Below are positions 7,791 to 20,910 of a DNA stretch of 34,357 nt, one piece after another. Below the pieces are notes generated by a model, which was not told the origin of the DNA, made no database searches, and worked only from the letters and a program-made list of their open reading frames with translations. Origin of the DNA: Rhodocyclaceae bacterium (lineage in GTDB: Bacteria > Pseudomonadota > Gammaproteobacteria > Burkholderiales > Rhodocyclaceae); NCBI GenBank assembly GCA_030824115.1, contig JAVBYI010000015.1, positions 1 to 34,357 on the forward strand, written 5' to 3'. The translations under genes and the position numbers were made by a program. Each line of letters opens with the position of its first letter. Within the stretch, counting starts at the first letter, position 1.

Positions 7791-9665
7791 ATGCCCTACG
7801 ATGCGAAGATGGCATCGTTGTCTGTTCAGACCCATTTGCAGCCCGGAACCCGACGGAAGTCTCCTCTTCTGGGGATTTTGTTCGAACTCAAGTCGGTGTG
7901 GGTTAGTGTGTTCCTGTTCAGCATGGTGATTAATATCCTCATGCTGGTGCCGGCAATCTATAACTTACAGGTTTTCGATCGGGTCATGACCAGCCGCAAC
8001 ATGGTCACTCTTGGGGTGATTAGCGTTGTTGCGGTTGTATTGCTGGCAATTATGGCCGCCTTGGAATGGGCCCGGTCCAGAATTCTGGTCCGGGTTGGGG
8101 TGCGGCTGGACCATGCCCTTGGTGAGCGCCTGCTCTCCCTGTCACATCGATTGGGCATTGAGCAGAATGGTGGTGCGGGCCGGCGTTTGATGACCGATCT
8201 CAGTCAAATACGCAGCCTGCTGACAGGCTCGGCTGTATTTGCCATTTTGGACGCGCCTTGGGTGCCGATCTATTTTCTAGTGATCATGCTCCTGCATCCA
8301 AGCTTGGCATTAGTCACACTGGCTTCGGGCCTCGTGCTTGTCCTGATGACATTTTTGACTGAGAAGGTTATTCAGGCACCACTTGCGCGTGCAAACGAGC
8401 GTGGTGCCGAAGCCACGCGATTTGCAACCATCAATATGCGTAATGCCGAGGTGATCGAGGCGATGGGCATGCTGAAAGCAATGACGGCACGTTGGCAGAC
8501 CCGGCAGGATGAGCATCTGGTTGAGCAAGCCAAGGCGAGTGATCGAGCCGGGTTGATTCAGGCGATTTCGCGCGGGGTGCGAGTGGTTAACCAGAGTGCG
8601 GCGATGGGATTTGGCGCTTATCTGGCAATACAGGGAGAAATATCCTCGGGAGCAATGATCGCTGCCGCTTTGCTGTCCGGACGTATGCTGGCACCAATTG
8701 AGCAATTGATTGGGACGTGGTCGCAGTGGGGTAATGCTCAGGAAGCCTGGCGCAGAATCGACGATGCGTTGGTCATGCCGGACCGCCCGTATTCCGGGGT
8801 GAGATTGCCTGCACCGAAGGGGGAGGTTACTCTCGAAGGACTCTCTGGCAGTGCCCCAAGTGCTGAAGCAGTATTTGTTCGCAACGTTTCCCTGAAAATT
8901 CCGGCCGGTTCAAGCGTGGCGATCGTCGGCCCAAGTGCTTCCGGAAAGTCGAGTCTTTTGCGTTTGATTGCAGGGGTGTGGCTCCCGCGTGCGGGTGTTG
9001 TTCGGATCGATGGATCCGATATGCTGACTTGGCCTCGACATGAGTTAGGTCCATACGTCGGTTATCTGCCACAGGATGTTGAGTTGATCGAGGGGACGGT
9101 TGCCGAGAATATTGCCCGTCATGGCGAGATCGATAGCGACAAAGTTATTGCGGCAGCGACTGCAGCAGGTGTCCATGATGTGATTTTGCGACTTCCGAAT
9201 GGGTACGGCACTCAGGTGGGGGTCAATGGTGCCTATTTGTCTGGCGGTCAGCGGCAACGTATTGCTTTGGCGCGCGCGCTTTACGGAACGCCACCGCTTC
9301 TGATTCTGGATGAGCCGAACTCGAATTTGGACGAGGCCGGGGAAATTGCTCTGGATATGGCGCTGCAGAGTGCAAAAAAACAGGGGCAAACAGTCCTTAT
9401 TGTGAGTCATCGCCCGATTGCAATTCGTAATTGCGATTTGGTACTGGTGATGCAGTCGGGGCTGGTCTCGCTCTATGGGCCGCGAGAACCCGTACTGACT
9501 GCCTTGGCAAATGCGGCAAAGGCGGCAACAGGGGCTGCCGCCCCGGCAAAAAATGCCAAGCCACCGCCTGAAGCAAGCAAGACCAACACGGCTGGCGCAG
9601 TTCCTGCTTCGGAATCTTCAGATGGGAGCTTGAAATCCACTGAAGTGACGAATGAGCCAGCCTGA
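7791..9665 (+). CDS. Type I secretion ABC exporter, PrtD-type permease/ATPase
   Basis: Inner-membrane ATPase component of a type I (ABC) protein secretion system. The membrane domain fills about residues 20-300 (VSVFLFSMVINILMLVPAIY, VVAVVLLAIMAAL). The nucleotide-binding domain has Walker A GPSASGKSS, the Q-loop in YLPQDVELIEGTV, signature LSGGQRQR, Walker B LLILDEPNSNLDE and the switch His in VLIVSHRP. No C39 peptidase or CLD domain precedes the membrane part, which fits PrtD/RsaD-type exporters. An Ala/Pro/Lys-rich tail of about 50 residues follows the ATPase domain. The start is uncertain: ATG 7791 is used, but ATG 7809 and an upstream TTG 7767 are in frame and none has a clear ribosome binding site. 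The stop overlaps the adaptor start by 14 bases. Likely cargo: the octapeptide-repeat protein (inference). Confidence 0.92.
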   Translation: MPYDAKMASLSVQTHLQPGTRRKSPLLGILFELKSVWVSVFLFSMVINILMLVPAIYNLQVFDRVMTSRNMVTLGVISVVAVVLLAIMAALEWARSRILVRVGVRLDHALGERLLSLSHRLGIEQNGGAGRRLMTDLSQIRSLLTGSAVFAILDAPWVPIYFLVIMLLHPSLALVTLASGLVLVLMTFLTEKVIQAPLARANERGAEATRFATINMRNAEVIEAMGMLKAMTARWQTRQDEHLVEQAKASDRAGLIQAISRGVRVVNQSAAMGFGAYLAIQGEISSGAMIAAALLSGRMLAPIEQLIGTWSQWGNAQEAWRRIDDALVMPDRPYSGVRLPAPKGEVTLEGLSGSAPSAEAVFVRNVSLKIPAGSSVAIVGPSASGKSSLLRLIAGVWLPRAGVVRIDGSDMLTWPRHELGPYVGYLPQDVELIEGTVAENIARHGEIDSDKVIAAATAAGVHDVILRLPNGYGTQVGVNGAYLSGGQRQRIALARALYGTPPLLILDEPNSNLDEAGEIALDMALQSAKKQGQTVLIVSHRPIAIRNCDLVLVMQSGLVSLYGPREPVLTALANAAKAATGAAAPAKNAKPPPEASKTNTAGAVPASESSDGSLKSTEVTNEPA

Positions 9666-11037
9666 CACTACCGCAGAACCACTAAACCTATTTCAGCGCC
9701 TGATATATGGCCTGTCGGGTTTATTTCGTTCGCAGCCGCAAGATTCTTCGATGGCCATCGAGGATCCGAGCCACGCGATTGCGTTTGGCAATCGCATCAT
9801 CTTTTATGGTCTCGGGCTGTTTTTTACGTGGGCAGCATTTGCGCCCCTGGACGAGGGGGTGCCTGCGAGTGGCGTGATTGCAGTAGAAACCATGCGCAAG
9901 GTCGTATCTCATTTTGTCGGGGGAAGCGTGGCGACCGTCCACGTGAATGAAAACCAGCAAGTGCGCGCGGGTGATCCTTTGGTAACGCTTGACAGTACCA
10001 AAACCAAGGCCGCCTACAACACGGCTATTCAGGAATATATTGCGGCCTCTGCCAAGCTGGCAAGGCTACGCGCAGAACAGATCGCTGCGGATCGAATCCA
10101 GTTTCCCGATGAGTTGTTGTTTTATGCAGGGCAGATGGGGCGGCTTGACTATCTGACCGCGCAAGAGCAACTGTTCAAGATTCGTCGCCAGACGTTCCAG
10201 AGTGAACAATCGATTTTGCGTGAAAACCTGACTGCATCCACGGCGCAGGTGACGGGTGCGAGAGCGCAAGTCGAGGCGCGGACCCAGCAGTTGTCCTTGC
10301 TCAAGCAAGAGGTACAGGACACACGCCCTCTGGTTGAGGCTGGGTACACACCGCGCAATAATCTTCTGGCACAGGAACGCCAACTTGCCGAATTGAATAG
10401 CATTGTCAGCGAGCTGCAATCCAAAGCGGCAAAAGAGTCGAGTAGCGCTGCGGAAATTCGGCTACGTCTCCTTCAGCGACAGCAGGAGTTTATGCGCGAA
10501 GTCGAGGCTCAGATTGCCGACACTGCCCGCGAGGTGGCAAATCTTCAGGAAAGAATTAGCGAGACCCGGCGTGATCTTGACTCGACTGTAGTACGGGCTC
10601 CTGTATCCGGACAGGTGGTCGAGCTTCAGGCAAGAACAACCGGCGCTGCTGTAACACCCGGAAGCCGCATACTGGAGATTATTCCTGCGGGAGAGAAACT
10701 GCTGGTGGACGTCCAGATTCCAACCAACCTCATCAACCGAGTGACACCGGGGCTGATTACCCAAGTGCAGTTTTCCAGTTTTGCTGACAATCCATCATTG
10801 GTAATCGAGGGAACGGTCGCATCGGTTTCATCGGATCAGCACACACCACAGAGTGGGCCACCTTATTATCTTGCGCGTATCGAAATCACACCTAAGGGAT
10901 TGGGTGAGTTGCAGGGTCGGCAGATTAGGCCCGGTATGCCTGTCACCGCTGTAATCAAGACGGGTGAGCGCAGCCTGGTTCACTATCTTCTCCAGCCATT
11001 GCTGAAACGGACCTTTACGGCATTACAGGAGCCTTGA
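9652..11037 (+). CDS. Type I secretion periplasmic adaptor, HlyD/PrtE family
   Basis: 461 residues. A membrane anchor near residues 48-68 (RIIFYGLGLFFTWAAFAPLD) is followed by the lipoyl half-motif (VSHFVGGSVATVHVNENQQV), a long coiled-coil hairpin (about 140-330, rich in Gln, Glu, Ala and Arg), the second lipoyl half (VVRAPVSGQVVELQARTTGA) and a C-terminal beta-barrel domain ending IRPGMPVTAVIKTGERS. This is the membrane fusion protein that links the exporter ATPase to a TolC-like outer-membrane channel. Translation is coupled to the exporter gene by a 14-base overlap. No TolC homologue lies in the window, so the channel must be encoded elsewhere. Confidence 0.93.
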   Translation: MSQPDTTAEPLNLFQRLIYGLSGLFRSQPQDSSMAIEDPSHAIAFGNRIIFYGLGLFFTWAAFAPLDEGVPASGVIAVETMRKVVSHFVGGSVATVHVNENQQVRAGDPLVTLDSTKTKAAYNTAIQEYIAASAKLARLRAEQIAADRIQFPDELLFYAGQMGRLDYLTAQEQLFKIRRQTFQSEQSILRENLTASTAQVTGARAQVEARTQQLSLLKQEVQDTRPLVEAGYTPRNNLLAQERQLAELNSIVSELQSKAAKESSSAAEIRLRLLQRQQEFMREVEAQIADTAREVANLQERISETRRDLDSTVVRAPVSGQVVELQARTTGAAVTPGSRILEIIPAGEKLLVDVQIPTNLINRVTPGLITQVQFSSFADNPSLVIEGTVASVSSDQHTPQSGPPYYLARIEITPKGLGELQGRQIRPGMPVTAVIKTGERSLVHYLLQPLLKRTFTALQEP

Positions 11038-12026
11038 GTACTGTCATGAATATCACCGCAGGTATCCTAAGCAAGCCAAGTACTGGCCAGGTTGCGAATC
11101 TGGTTGTACAGGTCGTGGAGGAGCTTTGGCAAAAGGGTTACGACCTTCAGAAGGCCGGTATGGGGTGGGTTGTAAAAGAGCCCTTGGCCAGCAAGAAAAT
11201 TGAACTGGCTTCAGATGCCGAACTGTTTGACTATGCAGCCAAGCGGGTGAAGACAAACATACCGAGTGCTGTCGTGAGGAATCCCGAGGTGCCCCTGTCG
11301 TCCTTGGCAGCCACGTACACAGAGAACGTGTTACCCGCTAATATTGTTCCGCGACACGAAACAGGTTCTGCTAGCGTAGCTCTGGTTATGCCAACTCCCG
11401 TACGTAACAGCAGGTTCCGGTTTGGTCTCCTGACTATGCTTGCCTTGGTAATTGCGGGGCTTGTCTTGGGGTTTGGCATGAACTCTCATGCCGTGCATGA
11501 AAGCCAGCATTTGCTTGAGACCGGCGGGAAAAGCGAAAAGGCTTCAGGGCCAGTTTCGACAGGTGAGAAAAATCAACAGCCCACTTCAAAGAATGACGTA
11601 TCAAATGGATTGCCACCCCCTCAGCAACAACAGCGGCAGCCGGTTGATATTGAGCAGGCAGTACATGTGTCTGAAACCATTCCGACCGAGCGCGATTCCA
11701 GCGTGACAGAGAATGATTTGACGATTCCTGCCGAGGCGTGTGTATCGCGCTTGCGTGAGGTATTTCAGGCAAGCAATCTCAGACCGCTTGCCAATCGTAG
11801 AAATCCTCAGTCGGAGACGTGCTATGTCATCCAGGGCAAAGAACACTGCCCCTATCTGTCGGGTGGTCGTGTGACGATCAACTTCGCAAATGGTATGCAG
11901 TCACCCATTACCGTTTTTGCCTGCGATATCGATGTAAAACAAAGGTCGGTGACTAGCCTGAGAGTGGTTGACATCAACCCTGACATTGTTCGCTTCTTGA
12001 TGACAGAAGAGGCAGGGGGGACGTGA
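11034..12026 (+). CDS. Single-pass membrane protein of unknown function in the type I secretion operon
   Basis: I do not recognise this family. From TTG 11034 it has 330 residues: a cytoplasmic part of about 128, one membrane helix at 129-149 (RFGLLTMLALVIAGLVLGFG), a low-complexity Ser/Lys/Gln/Pro linker to about 230 (including PPPQQQQRQP), and a C-terminal domain of about 95 residues with four cysteines (236, 263, 272, 297) that would lie in the periplasm and could form two disulfides. The TTG shares bases with the adaptor stop (TTGA) and AGGAG at 11027-11031 is very close to it; ATG 11046 is the alternative start. It sits between the adaptor and a J-domain gene and overlaps both, so a role in secretion is likely. 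The layout, with its Pro-rich spacer, recalls TonB- or GspB/C-like connectors, but that is only a resemblance. Confidence 0.75.
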   Translation: MSTVMNITAGILSKPSTGQVANLVVQVVEELWQKGYDLQKAGMGWVVKEPLASKKIELASDAELFDYAAKRVKTNIPSAVVRNPEVPLSSLAATYTENVLPANIVPRHETGSASVALVMPTPVRNSRFRFGLLTMLALVIAGLVLGFGMNSHAVHESQHLLETGGKSEKASGPVSTGEKNQQPTSKNDVSNGLPPPQQQQRQPVDIEQAVHVSETIPTERDSSVTENDLTIPAEACVSRLREVFQASNLRPLANRRNPQSETCYVIQGKEHCPYLSGGRVTINFANGMQSPITVFACDIDVKQRSVTSLRVVDINPDIVRFLMTEEAGGT

Positions 12027-12466
12027 GTACTTCCGCACGAATCAACCCCAGAAAGAATTATTACGAAATCCTCGGCGTATTACCTTCCGCCGAAGATGTG
12101 GTGATCAAGGGGGCCTATCGGGCGCTGGCTCAACGCTATCATCCCGATCGATTGTCTGGGGATCAGTTGGCCGCTAATACCCACATGACAGATATCAATG
12201 AGGCTTATCTGATCCTGTCAGACCCGGTGTTGCGGTCGCAATATGACAAGGTTCGTGACCCGATCACCTCGTCTTCAGGCGGCTCACCGTCGTTTGATTC
12301 GACGATGACCTTTGAGGTCGAGCAATATCGGGACTTCGCGGGGAAGCTTCACGACTGGGGATACGACAGAGCGGCAATTCACGCAGCTTTGGTGGCTCGC
12401 GGCGTACGTCAGCCAATTGCACAATATCTGGCCGACGCTTTCGCCTCGCCTCCCGGCGAGGATTGA
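12023..12466 (+). CDS. Small J-domain (DnaJ-like) co-chaperone
   Basis: 147 residues starting at GTG 12023, overlapping the preceding stop by four bases (GTGA) and preceded by a G-rich ribosome binding site. Residues about 13-75 form a J domain (YYEILGVLPSAEDVVIKGAY) with the HPD tripeptide in RYHPDRLSG and the usual helix IV (INEAYLILSDPVLRSQYD). There is no Gly/Phe region and no zinc finger. The last 50 residues are predicted helical (FAGKLHDWGYDRAAIHAAL) and unassigned. J-domain proteins stimulate DnaK. Its place as the last gene of a type I secretion operon suggests that it keeps the long repetitive cargo unfolded or delivers it to the exporter (inference). Confidence 0.85.
   Translation: MSTSARINPRKNYYEILGVLPSAEDVVIKGAYRALAQRYHPDRLSGDQLAANTHMTDINEAYLILSDPVLRSQYDKVRDPITSSSGGSPSFDSTMTFEVEQYRDFAGKLHDWGYDRAAIHAALVARGVRQPIAQYLADAFASPPGED
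12444..12461. terminator. Hairpin at the convergent end of the J-domain and greA genes
   Basis: CCTCGCC (12444-12450), TCCC loop, GGCGAGG (12455-12461): a perfect 7-bp stem inside the last codons of the J-domain gene, 14 bases before the greA stop. No T tract. It may limit read-through between the convergent operons. Confidence 0.35.
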
Positions 12467-12474
12467 GTTAAAGA

Positions 12475-12947
12475 CTACTCGTACCGAACGTCAAGAATTT
12501 CGTATTCGCGCCGCCCACCCGGGGTTTGCACCTCGACCACATCCCCTTCGAACTTGCCGATCAGCGCACGTGCGACGGGCGAGTTGATGGAAATCTTCGA
12601 TTGCTTGATGTCGGCTTCGTCGTCGCCGACGATTTGGTAGGTCACCGTCTGACCTTCATCGGTATCTTCGAGTTCGACCGTGGCGCCGAAGACGACGCGA
12701 CCATCGGCATCCAGCGACTTGGGGTCAATGATCTGGGCGTTGCCGAGTTTGCCTTCGACTTCGGCAATTCGTCCTTCAACGAAGCCCTGGCGTTCCTTTG
12801 CGGCATCGTATTCGGCGTTTTCCGATAAGTCGCCATGCGAGCGTGCTTCGGCGATGGCCGCGATGACGGCGGGGCGTTCGACCGATTTCAGGCGTTGCAA
12901 TTCGGCTTTGAGCAGTTCGGCACCGCGCAGCGTGATAGGTACCTTGC

Positions 12948-12951
<4 letters not shown>
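12475..12951 (-). CDS. greA: Transcription elongation factor GreA
   Basis: 158 residues, the normal family length. The N-terminal coiled coil (about 1-75) carries the acidic tip [16 protein letters not shown], with D41 and E44 that help RNA polymerase cleave backtracked RNA. The C-terminal FKBP-like domain begins near [16 protein letters not shown] and ends [18 protein letters not shown]. Its ATG overlaps the carB stop (ATGA), so the genes are translationally coupled. In many proteobacteria yhbY, rlmE and ftsH are found next to greA; here the neighbour is the convergent secretion/glycosylation island. Confidence 0.97.
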
Positions 12952-16149
<3,198 letters not shown>

Positions 16150-16166
<17 letters not shown>

Positions 16167-17289
16167 GTTCCATCATTCCGATAAAACGGTCGAAGAGGTA
16201 GGACACATCATGTGGTCCCGGGCTGGCCTCAGGGTGGCCCTGGAAACACAAGGCCGGACGATCGGTCCAGGCAAGACCTTGGAGGCTGCCGTCGAACAGC
16301 GAAATGTGCGTGACCTTGATGTTGGTCGGCAGTGTGGACGGGTCGGCGGCAAAGCCGTGGTTCTGGCTGGTGATCATCACCTGGCCGGACTCAAGGTCCT
16401 TGACCGGATGGTTGGCACCGTGGTGACCGAACTTCATTTTCAGCGTCTTGCCGCCGCCGGCTAGCGCCATGAGTTGGTGGCCGAGACAAATGCCAAAGGT
16501 GGGGAGTTTCTTGTCGAGGAAGGTGCGGATTGCTGTGATGGCATAGTCGCAGGGCTCAGGGTCGCCGGGGCCGTTGGAGAGGAATACACCATCCGGGTTC
16601 AGCGCCAACACGTTTGCGGCTGGTGTTTGTGCTGGCACCACCGTGAGCTTGCAGCCCCGCTCAGCGAGCATGCGCAGGATGTTGCGCTTGACACCGAAGT
16701 CGTAGGCGACGACATGGAATTTTGCATTGGTTTGCGGCACGTAACCCTTGCCGAGGCGCCATTCGCCTTCGGTCCAGTCGTAAGGCTTGTCAATCGTCAC
16801 GACCTTGGCGAGGTCCATGCCGGCCAAGCCAGGGAAAGCCTTGGCTTGAGCAATGGCATTATCCGCATTCAGGTTCTCGCCAGTAACCAGGCAACCCGCC
16901 TGGGCGCCTTTTTCGCGCAGCACACGGGTCAGCTTGCGGGTATCGATGTCCGCGATGCCGACGATATTTTCGGCACGCAGGTAGTCGGACAGGGTTTGTT
17001 CGGAACGGAAGTTTGAGGCAAGCAGTGGCAGGTCACGGATCACCAGACCGGCGGCATAGACGCGGCTGGCTTCGCAATCTTCGCGATTGATGCCGGTATT
17101 GCCGATGTGCGGGTAGGTAAGCGTGACGATCTGGCGCGTATAGGAAGGATCGGTGAGGATTTCCTGATAGCCGGTCATGGCGGTGTTGAACACTACCTCG
17201 CCGACGCTCGATCCTGTGGCGCCTATGCCTTTGCCCCGAAATACCGTTCCGTCGGCGAGAGCAAGCAAGGCGGACGGAAATGTGGTCAA
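16150..17289 (-). CDS. carA: Carbamoyl-phosphate synthase small subunit (glutaminase)
   Basis: 379 residues. It hydrolyses glutamine and passes ammonia to CarB. The N-terminal domain contains [19 protein letters not shown]; the class I amidotransferase domain has the nucleophile Cys in [15 protein letters not shown] and the His/Glu pair in [14 protein letters not shown] chose TTG 17289 because AGGAG (17297-17301) stands 7 bases upstream and the resulting N-terminus ([17 protein letters not shown]) matches the family length; longer in-frame starts add residues without a ribosome binding site. The C-terminus overlaps carB. Expected to be co-transcribed with dapB upstream, about 107 bases away. 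Confidence 0.96.
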
Positions 17290-17396
17290 AATCGGGCTCC
17301 TGGGCGATTGGTGCGATGCACAAGCCATCGAAAACAATGGCTTGGCCAAACCGCCGCATTGTACCCGATTACGGGCTGTCCCTCAACGTGGCCCGC

Positions 17397-18559
<1,163 letters not shown>

Positions 18560-18647
18560 GTTGATAGGGCGTGGGTGGGTGCGTAGTTGGGCGTGGAGGG
18601 CAGGAAAACTATATCATAGGGGTTCGACGCATATTCGCCTGATTACT

Positions 18648-19100
18648 ATGTCCGATCCCGCAGAACTCAAGAGTATGGGCCTCAAGGCCACCGTGCCGCG
18701 CATGACCATCCTCGACCTGTTTCGCCGTTCGCCGACGCGACACCTCACAGCCGAGGACGTCTATCGTCAACTGGTGATGGAGCACTTCGATATCGGTCTG
18801 GCGACGATTTATCGTGTACTGACGCAATTCGAGCAGGCTGGCTTGCTGGAGCGCCATCATTTCGAATCAGGCAAGGCGGTGTTCGAGTTGAATGATGGCA
18901 AGCATCATGATCATCTGGTTTGCCTGCAATGTGGTCGCGTCGAGGAATTTAACGATCCTGAAATCGAGCGGCGGCAAAATCGGATCGCCAAGGAGCGTGG
19001 CTTTGCGGTCGTCGAGCATGCCCTGTATTTGTATGTCGATTGTCAGAAGAAGAACTGCCCGCACCGGCAGGAAAAAGCATCCATTACCGAATCAGCATGA
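18648..19100 (+). CDS. fur: Ferric uptake regulator Fur
   Basis: 150 residues. An iron-sensing dimeric repressor. The winged helix spans about residues 1-85 ([37 protein letters not shown]); the dimerisation domain has the metal-binding segment [18 protein letters not shown] and a second Cys pair in [13 protein letters not shown] 18648 gives the standard N-terminus; a longer in-frame start would extend into bamE. The 88 bases shared with bamE must hold both promoters; the AT-rich ACTATATCATAGG (about 18608-18620) is a possible -10 region for fur. Confidence 0.97.
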   Translation: MSDPAELKSMGLKATVPRMTILDLFRRSPTRHLTAEDVYRQLVMEHFDIGLATIYRVLTQFEQAGLLERHHFESGKAVFELNDGKHHDHLVCLQCGRVEEFNDPEIERRQNRIAKERGFAVVEHALYLYVDCQKKNCPHRQEKASITESA

Positions 19101-19147
19101 ATTCATTTATGCTATCGGCAACCATCAGTCAGGCTTAGGAGGCTCTC

Positions 19148-19453
19148 ATGCAGATCGACAGCACCAACTTATCGACCCATGTGCTGGTACGCCTGACGGG
19201 GCGTTTTGATTTCAGTACGCGCGACAAGTTCATTGCACACATCAAGGAAACCATTTCCCACGCCGAAGTGCCGGAGATTCGCGTCGATCTGGCTAGCGTT
19301 GTTTACATCGACAGTTCCGCGCTGGGCATGTTGCTGATGGCGCGCGATCTCGCCAAGCAGCACGAAAAGGAAATCTCTTTGGTGAGCCCACAACCCCTGG
19401 TGCGGCAGACCCTCGAAACTGCGCAGTTCTCGCGTCTGTTCAAGTTCCTCTGA
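19148..19453 (+). CDS. STAS-domain protein (anti-sigma factor antagonist-like)
   Basis: 101 residues, a single STAS domain. The loop IDSSALGMLL (about residues 55-64) carries the serine that is phosphorylated in SpoIIAA/RsbV-type antagonists. A consensus AGGAGG (19137-19142) precedes the ATG by 5 bases, suggesting strong translation. No partner anti-sigma kinase or phosphatase is seen here, so its network is unknown; in Gram-negatives such orphans often act in envelope or biofilm signalling. Its end overlaps the convergent prenyltransferase gene by 14 bases. Confidence 0.88.
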   Translation: MQIDSTNLSTHVLVRLTGRFDFSTRDKFIAHIKETISHAEVPEIRVDLASVVYIDSSALGMLLMARDLAKQHEKEISLVSPQPLVRQTLETAQFSRLFKFL

Positions 19454-20384
19454 GCGCCAGCACGGCCGCCAGCAACAGTCCGTGCAGTACCGCCGCCAGA
19501 ATCGTTAACTTGATGCCGGGCTGCAGGGCGGCGGGCGTGGCCGCGTGGCGGGCCAGATTTTGAGCGGCCTTGATGCTCGCGACCGCAGGTAGCAGCGCGA
19601 TCAGGACGGTGAGTGGCAACTGCCCCAACGCCACCATCGCAAGTACCCAGCCATAACATAAGGCTGCGATCAGGGCATAACCCCAGCGGGCACGTTGCGT
19701 CCCGATTCTCACCACCAGGGTGTGCTTGCCGGCCAAGGTGTCGGCCTTTACGTCGGGGAACTGATTGATGTAGAGCACATTCGCGACCAGCAGCGCGAAT
19801 CCCAGCCCGGCAGCGATGGGGGCAAACGAAAAGTTGTGGCGCTGTACAAAGTCACTGCCGATCACGATCAGCAGCCAAGCCGCCGTGATGCCAAACTCAC
19901 CCAGTCCGCGCGCCTGCAACTTGGCGGGCGGTGCGGAATACGCCCAGCCGGTGAGTAAGCCGGCCAAGCCGATGGCAATCAATCCGCTGCCGCTGGTGGC
20001 GGTTAGCCACAGGCCGGCGGGAATCACCAGTGCGAGCAGGGTATAGCCGAAGGTGCCTGCTTCCTGCAAGGACAGCACACCGTTCTGGATCACACGACTG
20101 CCGCCGGTAAAAGGAAAAACGCGTTCATCGTTGGCAGCATCGCAGCCGCTGCGGGCATCGTAATAGTCGTTGATGACATTGGCGCCGGCATGGGCGAGCA
20201 AGGCAAACAGCATCGTGACAGTTGCCTGGAGTGGGTCAAGGCGAATGCCGCCAAGGCTGGCGCTGGCAAGGCCGAGCAGGACGCCTACAAAGGTGACGGA
20301 CAGGAAAGCCGGTCGCGTGGCGACGAAATAGCGCATCAGCGGGTGCGGCAGGCGGGCGAGGCTGGGTTCGAGACCCTGTGACAT
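19440..20384 (-). CDS. UbiA-superfamily prenyltransferase, MenA-like
   Basis: About 314 residues with some eight to nine membrane helices. The Asp-rich motifs of the superfamily are present: NVINDYYDARSGCDAAN (about residues 78-94) and NQFPDVKADTLAGKHTL (about 205-221), the latter in the form typical of MenA-type enzymes. It transfers a polyprenyl chain to an aromatic acceptor in the membrane. Because ubiquinone, not menaquinone, is usual in these bacteria, the acceptor is open. I chose ATG 20384 because GGAGA precedes it; GTG 20405 is upstream and in frame. Last gene of the operon with tlpA-like, HPP and the 66-aa gene. Confidence 0.83.
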   Translation of the reverse strand: MSQGLEPSLARLPHPLMRYFVATRPAFLSVTFVGVLLGLASASLGGIRLDPLQATVTMLFALLAHAGANVINDYYDARSGCDAANDERVFPFTGGSRVIQNGVLSLQEAGTFGYTLLALVIPAGLWLTATSGSGLIAIGLAGLLTGWAYSAPPAKLQARGLGEFGITAAWLLIVIGSDFVQRHNFSFAPIAAGLGFALLVANVLYINQFPDVKADTLAGKHTLVVRIGTQRARWGYALIAALCYGWVLAMVALGQLPLTVLIALLPAVASIKAAQNLARHAATPAALQPGIKLTILAAVLHGLLLAAVLALRGT

Positions 20385-20413
20385 GGCGTCTCTCCGAATG
20401 ATCACAGCGCCAT

Positions 20414-20908
20414 TTAACGTAACACCATGGCGGCGGCCGCTTCGAGTTCACTGCCTGTGATCAAGCCCATTTTTACGAGCGTGATCTTGCCGTGGCGGTC
20501 GATCGCTACGGTGAATGGCAGCCCCATCTTGGTATTGCCGAGCGCCTTCATCAGCGCAAGCCCCTTGTCCTGCGCGAGCAGCACCGGGTAATCCATTTCG
20601 TAAGCCTTGGCGAAGTCGCGCACCGGTTCGACCTTGTCTTCGAGGGCGATACCAAGCACTTCCAATCCCTTATTACGATAGGCTTGCCGCAACTTGATGA
20701 GCTCGGGGATCTCCGTACGACAGGGGCCGCACCAGCGCGCCCAGAAGTTGACGATCAGGGGTGACCCCTGCCAGCGATTCATGGTGGTGACTTGACCTTG
20801 CAGGTCGATCAGGCTGGCGGCAAACAATTCACTGCTGGATTGCGCCCACAGGCTGGGCGACCAGATCAGGGCAAACGTGGTGGCGAGCAGGGAAAGGAAT
20901 CGAGACAT
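20414..20908 (-). CDS. TlpA/ResA-like periplasmic thioredoxin
   Basis: 164 residues. A signal peptide (about 1-22, MSRFLSLLATTFALIWSPSL, ending near WAQ) precedes a thioredoxin fold with the redox motif WCGPC in NFWARWCGPCRTEIPEL. The cis-Pro segment is GLPFTVAIDRHGKI. Proteins of this type reduce disulfides in the periplasm, for example during cytochrome c maturation. The start is 2 bases past the HPP gene stop and its own stop is 29 bases before the prenyltransferase start. Confidence 0.9.
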   Translation of the reverse strand: MSRFLSLLATTFALIWSPSLWAQSSSELFAASLIDLQGQVTTMNRWQGSPLIVNFWARWCGPCRTEIPELIKLRQAYRNKGLEVLGIALEDKVEPVRDFAKAYEMDYPVLLAQDKGLALMKALGNTKMGLPFTVAIDRHGKITLVKMGLITGSELEAAAAMVLR

Positions 20909-20910
20909 GT

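Noticed and set aside
12444..12461. Attachment site or integration scar between the island and greA
   Set aside because: Only a short hairpin is seen; there is no tRNA, integrase or direct repeat to support an attachment site.
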